This document shows positions 35,396-43,203 of a stretch of DNA of 46,831 bases, piece after piece (position 1 is the stretch's first letter; each line of letters starts with the position of its first letter). A program made the translations under genes and the position numbers. Source of the DNA: JBLHGU01 sp047615875 (GTDB taxonomy: Bacteria > Pseudomonadota > Gammaproteobacteria > Arenicellales > CAJQKF01); assembly GCA_047615875.1 (NCBI GenBank), contig JBLHGU010000021.1, forward strand, positions 1 to 46,831, given 5' to 3'. Below the pieces are notes generated by a model. That model was not told where the DNA came from. It saw only the letters and a program-made list of their open reading frames with translations, and made no database searches.

Positions 35396-37072
35396 ATGAA
35401 AACGAAATCGAAAAACCTGAAATCAGAGTATGACTACATAGTTGTTGGTGCAGGTTCGGCAGGTGCGGTAATGGCATCCAGGCTTAGCGAGAATGATGCA
35501 GTTAACGTTCTACTATTAGCAGCAGGTCCAGTCGACAAAAGCTGGCAACTTTCCATGCCTGCCGCCCTAACCTTTCCGTTGCAAAGCAATCCGTTTAATT
35601 GGCAGTATGAAACTGAACCTCAGGCTGAATTGAATAATCGTCGACTTTATTGGCCTCGTGGCCGAGTGCTGGGAGGATCATCATCTATCAATGGCATGGT
35701 CTGGATAAGGGGCCATCCCTGGGACTTCGATAATTGGCATAGAGGTGGGGCGAAAGGCTGGTCTTATTGTCAGGTGTTACCTTATCTGAAACGGCTGGAA
35801 CAGTCGTCTGAAGAGCCAAATCAATACCGGGGTAACCAGGGAAAGGTTGGCATTGCCCGAGGTAACTATGCCAATCCTTTATTCGATGCTTATATTCAGG
35901 CAGGAAACGAGGCTGGTCACCCAATTAGTGACGATTTCAACGGATATCAGTTCGAAGGCTTCGGTCGTTTTGATATGAATATCTCTAAAGGAGTTCGCCA
36001 GAGCTCATCGACCACTTACCTGCATGCTGCCAACCTGCGGAAAAATCTTAGCATTGTTACAAATGCTATGGTCAGTCGGATTCAAATCGAATCCGGTGTT
36101 GCCACTGGAGTTGGATTTGTAATTGAGAATAAGCCGTACTCTATTCGCGCCAGCAGCGAGGTTATCTTATGCGGTGGGGCGATAAACTCTCCACAGACGC
36201 TAATGCTCTCGGGCATTGGTTCAGCTGCAGAACTTGAAGCTCACTCTATTGCGGTCAAGGAAGACTTACCAGGCGTTGGTAAAAATCTACATGACCACCT
36301 CAACACCTCGGTTAAATATGCCTGCAAACAACCAGTAACCTTATATGGCGCGGACAAATTCCCAAAGAATTTATTAATTGGGCTGCAGTACTTTTTATTT
36401 AAAAAAGGTGCTGGTACAACTATGCATACAGAGGCTGGCTGCTTTATTAAAACAAAACCTGAACTGGATGTTCCCGATATTCAACATCATTTCATTCCCA
36501 TACTTGTTTATGATAATGGTCGAACGCCTGCGGATCGTCACGGTTTTCAATGTCATGTCTGCCCGGTTCGCCCAGAAAGCAGAGGCTTTGTTAAACTTAA
36601 ATCCTCTGATCCCTTTGAAGCACCGCAGTTGCAACCAAATTGTATGTCTACCGAAAATGACTTACAAGCGATGATAGACTCAATAAAAGTTACCAGGGAA
36701 TGCCTTAATCAACCTGCTATGAAACCATTTTTAGGCGAAGAGTTATTCCCGGGACCGGGAGTGCAGAGCAATGCCGAAATAGTTAATTATCTCAGGCAAT
36801 CTGCAGTAACCTGTTATCACCCAGTGGGCACTTGTAAAATGGGCATAGATGATATGGCTGTGGTTGATTGTGATCTGAAAGTGCGTGGCATAGATAGACT
36901 GCGCGCGGTGGATGCTTCGGTTATGCCAGAAGTGGTGAGTGGCAACACAAATGCAGCAATTATGATGATGGCGGAGAAAATTTCAGATCAGATTCTTGGC
37001 ATACCAATTGAGTCCCCGTTGGACGTACCGATTCATGACTACCAGCCTATACATTCATCTGAGCTTGCTTAG
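35396..37072 (+). CDS. GMC-family oxidoreductase (choline/alcohol dehydrogenase-like)
   Basis: A 558-residue FAD enzyme with all GMC landmarks: IVVGAGSAGAVMASRL (glycines 18, 20, 23), WPRGRVLGGSSSINGMVWIR, CGGAINSPQTLMLSGIG, active-site His475 (CYHPVGTCKMG) and Asn519 (VSGNTNAAIMM). It should oxidise a primary alcohol and feed the respiratory chain. At residue 42 the usual Glu of LLEAGP, which binds the FAD ribose, is Ala (LLAAGP; GCA where GAA is expected). It leads an operon with an M20 peptidase-like and an M24-like gene. Choline itself is not implied, because no betB or betI is present. Confidence 0.9.
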   Translation: MKTKSKNLKSEYDYIVVGAGSAGAVMASRLSENDAVNVLLLAAGPVDKSWQLSMPAALTFPLQSNPFNWQYETEPQAELNNRRLYWPRGRVLGGSSSINGMVWIRGHPWDFDNWHRGGAKGWSYCQVLPYLKRLEQSSEEPNQYRGNQGKVGIARGNYANPLFDAYIQAGNEAGHPISDDFNGYQFEGFGRFDMNISKGVRQSSSTTYLHAANLRKNLSIVTNAMVSRIQIESGVATGVGFVIENKPYSIRASSEVILCGGAINSPQTLMLSGIGSAAELEAHSIAVKEDLPGVGKNLHDHLNTSVKYACKQPVTLYGADKFPKNLLIGLQYFLFKKGAGTTMHTEAGCFIKTKPELDVPDIQHHFIPILVYDNGRTPADRHGFQCHVCPVRPESRGFVKLKSSDPFEAPQLQPNCMSTENDLQAMIDSIKVTRECLNQPAMKPFLGEELFPGPGVQSNAEIVNYLRQSAVTCYHPVGTCKMGIDDMAVVDCDLKVRGIDRLRAVDASVMPEVVSGNTNAAIMMMAEKISDQILGIPIESPLDVPIHDYQPIHSSELA

Positions 37073-37105
37073 TTATAACTATTACACATTGGACTAATTC
37101 TTCTT

Positions 37106-38306
37106 ATGAGCATTCAAATCAATCAATCTCGAATCAAGCAGGTACTGGAAGATCTGGTTGGTTTTGACACACAAAACCCTCCTGGTAGAGAAGTTGAAGC
37201 AGCCCATTATATTCACACAGAACTTCATTCTATGGGATGTCGAGTGGAGTCCCTGGACTTTCTGCCAGGTAGAACCAATGTGGTAGGGGTATTTGAGAAC
37301 GGCCCAGGACCAGTGTTTGCATACAACACTCATATTGACGTCGTACCCGCGGGTGACGTCTGGAATACCAATCCATTTAAACTGAAAGAAAAAGCACGGC
37401 AATTTGTTTGGCCGTGGCTCGTGTGATGCAAAAGGCCCTCTTACGGCCATGCTGGAAGCCATGCGAATGCTCATTGCAAATCGCCAGGGCTGGTCTGGCA
37501 CTTTAATGGGTATCTTTGTAGCAGATGAAGAGGCGGCCAGCCTGGGTGCTAAGGAGTACATAAAGACTGCCCCAGAAATTGCTTATTGCATGATTGGCGA
37601 ACCGACAACTTGCACCACGGTAACTGCACATAAAGGCAGTCTGCGCCCGGTAGTTCGTATTCACGGAAAAACCGCACATTCTGGCATGCCTCACCTCGGT
37701 GTTAATGCGATTTTAAAATCAACGCGTTTGCTTGAACTAATCATTGAAGAGCACGAGCACCTTAGCAAAAACTCTCATGACTTAGTCGGCAATCCCAGTT
37801 TGACGGTCACCCACGCTCTAGGTGGGCATGCTGATAATGTTGTCCCACAAAACTGTGATTTCTTACTCGACCGCCGCATGGTGCCAGGGGAAGACGAAAA
37901 AGCTGTGAAGCGTGATCTTGAAGATCTGGTGAAACGCGCCGCAAAGGAAAGTGGTGTGGAGGCCGAAATCACAGAGTTTCGCCCCACTACTGGTGGTGCA
38001 ACAGAAACTGACCCAAACCACCCAGTGGTGCATGCGAGTCAACATGCCTGCACCCAACACAACGGTAAGGCCTCTCCCCTGTCCGGATTTCAGGGCGGCT
38101 GTGACCTGGTTCACTTTCGTGCCGTTGGGGCTAACGGAATTGTGCTGGGGCCAGGCTCTCTGAATGTGGCCCATCAACCCAACGAGTTTGTCCCTGTTGA
38201 TGAGCTAATGCGCTCCGCATTGATTTACCACGATGTCGCTCGATCCATGCTATCTAATGGTGCTATACCCGACACCGCGGCCATTGCCAGAGAGTACAAG
38301 TCATGA
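37106..38306 (+). pseudogene. M20-family metallopeptidase/deacylase, frameshifted
   Basis: Two frames together encode one ArgE/DapE-type M20 protein of about 399 residues. The first (37106-37426) ends just after NTHIDVVPAGD and WNTNPFKLKEK. The second, one base ahead, continues without loss from LFGRGSCDAKGPLTAM and carries FVADEEAASLG, MIGEPT, HGKTAHSGMPHLGVNAI and the last metal His in NVAHQPNEFVP. An extra base near 37395 (GAAAAAGCACGGCAAT where GAAAAAGACGGCAAT is expected) explains the break. All metal ligands survive on the two pieces. This is either a recent null mutation or a sequencing error. Its stop overlaps the M24 gene start (ATGA). Confidence 0.85.
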
Positions 38307-39478
38307 GCATCGAAGGCGCAGTGGTCGCCTCTGGCATTGAAGCTGCATTTTCCAAAGTCGAACTTGATGGCAGAATTGATGCTGCCCGAGAGGTTTTAAT
38401 TAGCCGCGACATCGAAGTGTTGATACTCACAGGCCCTGAAAATATTTTTTACCTAACAGGTCAACAAACGCCGGGCTACTACACCTATCAGGCATTTCTG
38501 CTGCCTGTAGATGCCGAGCAGGTTTTTATTGTCAGGCAATTGGAATTTAATAATCTGGTAGCCAATAGTTATGTCGAGAACATCACCACCTATCTTGATG
38601 ACGCAGACCCAGTAGATGTCACCGTTGGGCTGATAAAACAATTGAGCTGGGAAAACAAACGTTTTGCTATTGACCAACGCGGCTGGTTTTTACCCATAGC
38701 TATATATCGCGCCTTACAGGAAAAACTCGGTGAACTGGGTGACGGCGCCGGGGCTATCGAAAGCCTTCGGGCAATAAAATCACCCACCGAACTTGAAAAG
38801 CTGCATCACTCGGCTCAGTACATCGAAGCCGGTATGAACTCAGGCCTTGAGCTAGTTGCCGCTGGTGTAACTGAAAACGATATCGTAGCCGAAATGATGT
38901 CTAATGCCATTCGAGCCGGCAGCGAATATGTAGGCATGGAGCCGTTAATGGCCAGTGGCCCACGCTGTGGCATACCCCACGGCACCTGGCGTAGAAGAAC
39001 GATAAAACAGGGGGATCCGGTATTTCTTGAAATGGCCGCTTCCCATGATCGATACCATGCAGCATTAATGCGTTCAGCCTGGATCGGCACACCTCCCGAT
39101 GTAGCCAGACGAATGATGGATTGTTGTCTTGAGGCGCTGCAGGCCGCAATTGATGCATTAAATCCAGGTGAAACCTGTGCCAGTGTGCATCAGGCATGTC
39201 AGCGAGTTATTGATAGATACGGTTACACCGACAACTTCAAAAAACGCACAGGCTACAGCATTGGTATTTCTTTCGCACCGGACTGGGGCGAGGGAAATGT
39301 ATTAAGCTTATTTGAAGGAGTAGATACCATTGTTCAGCCAGGCATGGCATTCCATATGCCGCCTGCGTTGCGTGTGCATGGTGAGTTTACCGTGGGTGTA
39401 AGCGAGGCCGCAATTGTAACTGATACTGGTTGTAAAACATTATCGTCAATTAAACGTGATCTATTAGTTGTTGACTAA
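38303..39478 (+). CDS. M24-fold hydrolase, creatinase/ectoine hydrolase (DoeA/EutD)-like
   Basis: A 391-residue pita-bread-fold protein. The N-terminal domain (1-160) includes VLILTGPENIFYLTGQQTPG. The catalytic domain contains GISFAPDWGEGNVLSLFEG and VQPGMAFHMPPALRVHG, close in pattern to ectoine hydrolase DoeA/EutD. The aspartates and histidine that bind metal in aminopeptidase P and methionine aminopeptidase are replaced (FLEMAASHDRYHAALMRSAW). H226, E243 and E368 occupy positions used by metal-free creatinase. I therefore expect hydrolysis of a C-N bond in a small compatible-solute-like compound instead of Xaa-Pro cleavage. It is translationally coupled to the M20-like gene, so a deacylase plus ring-opening hydrolase pair is plausible. 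Confidence 0.85.
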   Translation: MSIEGAVVASGIEAAFSKVELDGRIDAAREVLISRDIEVLILTGPENIFYLTGQQTPGYYTYQAFLLPVDAEQVFIVRQLEFNNLVANSYVENITTYLDDADPVDVTVGLIKQLSWENKRFAIDQRGWFLPIAIYRALQEKLGELGDGAGAIESLRAIKSPTELEKLHHSAQYIEAGMNSGLELVAAGVTENDIVAEMMSNAIRAGSEYVGMEPLMASGPRCGIPHGTWRRRTIKQGDPVFLEMAASHDRYHAALMRSAWIGTPPDVARRMMDCCLEALQAAIDALNPGETCASVHQACQRVIDRYGYTDNFKKRTGYSIGISFAPDWGEGNVLSLFEGVDTIVQPGMAFHMPPALRVHGEFTVGVSEAAIVTDTGCKTLSSIKRDLLVVD

Positions 39479-39500
39479 TCTACTGAATATATCAACAGTA

Positions 39501-40607
39501 CTATTTCGTACGAAACGCATTCAGAACAGCCGTTGTCACATCACTAGTCATCGAAGTACCACCCAGATCAGGGGTAATGATTCCTTTATGCAAAGTTTGC
39601 TCAACAGAATTTTCTATATCATGGGCAATATCTGCTCGACCAAAAGCATACTCAAACATCATGGCAACAGAAAGAATAGTTGCCAGTGGATTGGCGATAC
39701 CTTTACCTGAGATATCCGGTGCGCTGCCATGACTGGGCTCATAGATACCGCATTTAATTAACTCGCCAGTCCGCGCTGCACAGGGAATTGTTGCTGATGG
39801 CAGCATTCCCAAGGATCCCGCCACCATACCGACCATGTCTGAGATTAAATCACCGAACAAGTTATCTGCCAATAGGACATCAAAATTTTTCGGCGTACTG
39901 CCCACGGCATACAGAGCATAATCCATTAATAAATGAGTAAGCTGAACATCCGGATACTCATCACGCCCTATTCGAGTAACGGTTTCTCGCCAGAGTTTGC
40001 CACTTTCCATCACATTAGACTTATCCAGGGAAGTCACATGATTACGGCGTGACCGCGCTGCCTCAAATGCGCAACGGGCGATTCGTTCCACTTCTCCAGT
40101 GACATAATGACTTATTTCAAATGCTCGCACCTGTCCGTCAGCAAGTACTTCCGATCCTCTGGGTTCTCCGTAATAAATTCCACCGGAGTTTTCACGGACG
40201 ACCATAATATCTGCACCCTCTACCACCTCGGGTCGATAGGGTGTTCTGTGTATTAAGGGTGCCCAGGCTCGAGCGGGGCGTAAGGCGTTATATACATCGA
40301 GTTCGATGCGAAGCCGGGTCAAGCCATCGGTTTCGGTAATCGGACCATCAATGACCATGCTGTCCCACTCTGGCCCGCCGACAGAGCCGACTAAAATAGC
40401 GTCAGCAGCTTTCGCTTTGGCTAGCACTTGATCGGTACAGAATGTGCCGTGAACATCCCAGGATGCTCCACCTAGTAAATCCCTATCAACCTGAATATCA
40501 ATTCCAGCTTTGTCTGCTGCAACTTGAAGAACTTCTAGTCCTGATTCAACAACCTCAGGACCGATATGATCACCTCCCAGTGCCAGCACAGTAAATGCAT
40601 TTTTCAT
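39501..40607 (-). CDS. Isopropylmalate/isocitrate dehydrogenase-family protein (LeuB-like)
   Basis: A 368-residue beta-decarboxylating dehydrogenase. The substrate arginines lie in RIELDVYNALRPARAW, the catalytic Tyr in GGIYYGEPRG, the Lys in TSLDKSNVMESG and the metal aspartates in DNLFGDLISDMVG; IYEPSHGSAPDISGKG binds the cofactor. The N-terminal loop reads LALGGDHIGPEV where LeuB usually has PGDGIGPEV. It is not next to leuC or leuD but 69 bases downstream of a damaged gamma-butyrobetaine-hydroxylase-like gene on the same strand. This favours a catabolic 3-hydroxyacid or malate-type substrate over leucine synthesis, though LeuB activity cannot be excluded. Confidence 0.82.
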   Translation of the reverse strand: MKNAFTVLALGGDHIGPEVVESGLEVLQVAADKAGIDIQVDRDLLGGASWDVHGTFCTDQVLAKAKAADAILVGSVGGPEWDSMVIDGPITETDGLTRLRIELDVYNALRPARAWAPLIHRTPYRPEVVEGADIMVVRENSGGIYYGEPRGSEVLADGQVRAFEISHYVTGEVERIARCAFEAARSRRNHVTSLDKSNVMESGKLWRETVTRIGRDEYPDVQLTHLLMDYALYAVGSTPKNFDVLLADNLFGDLISDMVGMVAGSLGMLPSATIPCAARTGELIKCGIYEPSHGSAPDISGKGIANPLATILSVAMMFEYAFGRADIAHDIENSVEQTLHKGIITPDLGGTSMTSDVTTAVLNAFRTK

Positions 40608-40676
40608 GAGTTAAGAGTCTGCTTAGTAATGTTGTTAGTGATTCTAAATCTGTCTGGGTCATCTATTGAACCGATT

Positions 40677-41695
40677 CTATCCTGTCATGCCCTGGGTATA
40701 GACAATCTGTGGCCCCAGATAACCTAAATCTGCCTTTAGCATTCGCAGCGACGAATGAAATTCCTCAATATCAACCGAGCTGGTTAATACCGAGCGTGCG
40801 GGTTGTTCAGGATTAAAGCTGGTACGGCCATGCAATATTCGTTGATTATTAAATATAAGCCCCTCGCCTGCCCTCAAGTCAAACGTCAGGCGTAGTTCTG
40901 GATCATAGAGGATATTAAAGATTTTTCGCAATGCATTGTAACAGGGGGCTATCTTATCCGCAGGTAGCTCTAGTGGAGCCAGCTGACGTTCATTAAAGTG
41001 AACGCCACAAACCTCTCCCTCATCATCCAGGCGAATTAAAGGCATGCGTGAGATATACCAACGTGAGACATTCGATAGGTTTCATCCATATGCGGGTCCA
41101 GCGCATCGGTGGTGTCCCCGACATTATCAACTGCTTTTTTCCGGGCCAGATTATAAGTACCAAAATGAGTCTGCCGCTGCGGGCCTACCAGTTCTATCAG
41201 CTGATTGGATTGACTGGAATAAGTAGGTGCATGGGTGATTTTGCAAAAGCCATAATCACATACGGAATTTAAAAGCGCGAGACGAGCCTCGGGATTAGCT
41301 CGTGCCTCTTCAAAATTAGCGCCAGGTAAAGTTTGCGCGATTGAGCCATCCCACAACATTGGTCGATGCTTTCGAGTAGCGCGTTCGGCGTCGGAATAAC
41401 AATGATTACGTAGCCAACGGGCACTGTAAGTGGAGTGGTGTTTGTCATCAATCCAGACAATGTTCACTTCAATGCCTGAGTACGCTAATTCTGTTGGAGC
41501 TACATTCTCCGCTATGTGGTGAATGCGAATACTACGCACACCATCAAGTGAGGTACCACAGCCTTTGCATTCACAATGATGGCGTAGCCATATCCAATGG
41601 AACTGGCTAACGTGCCCATCAGCCCACTCGATATTTAGTTGCCTGTCAAGAACAGTTGCAACCTTGATTCTATAACGCGGGTCATCAGTGGACAT
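40677..41695 (-). pseudogene. Gamma-butyrobetaine hydroxylase-like dioxygenase, broken by deletion and frameshift
   Basis: The first frame (41695-41036) has the N-terminal zinc domain (C41-x-C43-x2-C46 in HHCECKGCG; WIDDKHHSTYSARWLRNHC) and the start of the TauD-like domain with H202-x-D204 (LDPHMDETYRMSHVGIS). It then stops. A second frame (41045-40677) begins at PLIRLDDEGEVCGVHFN and carries the distal His in RILHGRTSFNP. Relatives have roughly 55-65 residues between these points, including GGE-x-FVDGF, which are missing here. A deletion that also shifts the frame, near 41040, explains this. The intact family hydroxylates gamma-butyrobetaine to carnitine or acts on similar quaternary amines; this copy should be inactive. 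Confidence 0.82.
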
Positions 41696-41747
41696 CTATA
41701 TCTTCCAACAGATAACAAAGTTTCCAAAAATATTACGGCAAAACGAA

Positions 41748-43007
41748 TTAACTTAACTTGTCTCGATTCACACCCTTGCTAATTCGCTCCGCAGTGCCTG
41801 CATAGTTACCGTCGAAAAACTCCTGATCCTGTTGTGCCTGTGCCTCGTCGAGTCGGACATTGCGAAATACCGGGCCCGCATCTCCGCTGTCCTCAATGGC
41901 CTTAAGTCGTGCATTCAAACCCTGTTTCTTAACAGCTTGATGAGGTTGCACGTCATATAGAAAATCTATTTCACGCGACTCAACCGTCACTGCCCCATCT
42001 CTAATAGCATCCTGCATCAAGGTATCTCCACGAGTCGTGCGACTAATAAAGGCACTGTAACCGCCCCACTCCTCCTCCGCCGGTCCACCTCCTGGCCAGG
42101 CATCAGCTACGGAAATGTCCGTTGCTTCGCCAGTAGGGTCAGCACAGATCTTGCAACGGAACTGGTGTGTCCAACCATGAGAGCCGTACCAGAACTTGAG
42201 ATAGTCTTCATCGTAAATTTTGCCCTGCTTGTCCACCGCACGGGTCGGCCCCGGGCAGCCATATCCACGATAGCGAAACAGAGACAGGTTTTCTTCACCA
42301 TCTTGCCCACCGGGGAAGCCGACTCGATCCAACATCCAGCGCGAACATTGCAGGTCGCCGAATGTACCGCAGGAAAATGCCATCGTATACTTTACAAGCT
42401 CGTTTACTCTGGGGTCGAGCTTGCGCATGTTGTGGACACCGGAAATATCGCAGGGTTTGCCAATAACCGCGAATGGCCGCCCCTTGTCGAGTTGTTCCAC
42501 GAATCGATCCAAAGGCGATGCAGGACCATATCGAGATCCCGCACCGTGCAGAACATCCTCTCGGGTTTCAGATACATGGCTGCGTGTGCGTAACGGTTGG
42601 GCTTCATCTGCAGTAACGTGGTAGATGAACTCCACTTTGCCAGTTTCAATCATATAAATACCCAGCGCAGTCAACGCCCCGCCGGAGGATGCCATATGAT
42701 GAACTTCCGGGTCACTGGCATGCCCTTTCCAAACCCGAATATAGGGCCCGAATGAGGGATCTTCTCTGGCGTCGGGTCCATGCCGTCCGGGATCAAGAGG
42801 TTCGTCTAACATCACACCAGGGCAGGCAGCCAGTATTGCCTGTTCGGTGGCTTCATCCAGTGGTTCATGTATATGCGGACGTAATCGTCCGGGAGGATCA
42901 ACCCAACCCATCTCGACGCGTTTCTTGCCTGCTATGGATTCACACAAGCCACAGCCAACACATAATCCATTCTCAATAATTTCTCGCAGGTTTTTTGGAT
43001 GGCGCAT
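41748..43007 (-). CDS. FrhB/FdhB-family Fe-S flavoprotein (coenzyme F420 hydrogenase beta-like)
   Basis: A 419-residue protein of the FrhB/FdhB family. The N-terminal cluster motif is CVGCGLCES (residues 16-24). The FAD-binding core includes HHMASSGGALTALGIYMIET, HGAGSRYGPASPLD, FAVIGKPCDISGVHNM and FSCGTFGDLQCSRWML. A second cysteine group lies in FRCKICADPTGEATDISVAD. Members transfer electrons between ferredoxin, F420 or flavin and another partner. F420 use is not implied, because relatives occur in F420-free bacteria and plants (7-hydroxymethyl-chlorophyll reductase). A strong AGGAG seven bases before the ATG fixes the start. No partner dehydrogenase is beside it, so its role is open. Confidence 0.86.
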   Translation of the reverse strand: MRHPKNLREIIENGLCVGCGLCESIAGKKRVEMGWVDPPGRLRPHIHEPLDEATEQAILAACPGVMLDEPLDPGRHGPDAREDPSFGPYIRVWKGHASDPEVHHMASSGGALTALGIYMIETGKVEFIYHVTADEAQPLRTRSHVSETREDVLHGAGSRYGPASPLDRFVEQLDKGRPFAVIGKPCDISGVHNMRKLDPRVNELVKYTMAFSCGTFGDLQCSRWMLDRVGFPGGQDGEENLSLFRYRGYGCPGPTRAVDKQGKIYDEDYLKFWYGSHGWTHQFRCKICADPTGEATDISVADAWPGGGPAEEEWGGYSAFISRTTRGDTLMQDAIRDGAVTVESREIDFLYDVQPHQAVKKQGLNARLKAIEDSGDAGPVFRNVRLDEAQAQQDQEFFDGNYAGTAERISKGVNRDKLS

Positions 43008-43062
43008 TTTGATCTCCTCGAATCTTTTGCAATACTGGTTTCTGGCATTGCTGTTTTTTTGA

Positions 43063-43091
43063 GCTATAGTGATTTTACATCACTTTAGCAA
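43063..43091 (-). promoter_or_regulatory. Candidate promoter of the FrhB-like gene with operator in its spacer
   Basis: Minus strand: TTGCTA, a 17-base spacer, TATAGC (each 4 of 6). The spacer is almost entirely a perfect inverted repeat, AGTGAT-N5-ATCACT (43068-43084), placed where a bound repressor would block polymerase. The identity of the regulator is unknown. Confidence 0.42.
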
Positions 43092-43203
43092 TCCAGCCTG
43101 CGAGGTTATCTCGGGTTATAAAACATCGCCGAAGTTTGTAGTCTGCCAAAGTCTGTAGCAAGATCACCCATTGATTTTCTAAATACCAATCTTTAGGTCC
43201 GAT

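Noticed and set aside
37380..37426. Programmed ribosomal frameshift in the M20 gene at the A-rich GAAAAAGC
   Set aside because: The needed shift is +1, M20 genes are not known to use one, and a single extra base explains the break fully.
39501..40607. Assignment as the leucine-biosynthetic leuB
   Set aside because: There are no leuC/leuD neighbours and the N-terminal loop is atypical; the family call is kept without the symbol.
43068..43084. AGTGAT-N5-ATCACT as a CRP or FNR site
   Set aside because: GTGA and TCAC are seven bases apart, and FNR needs TTGAT-N4-ATCAA. I keep it only as an unassigned operator.
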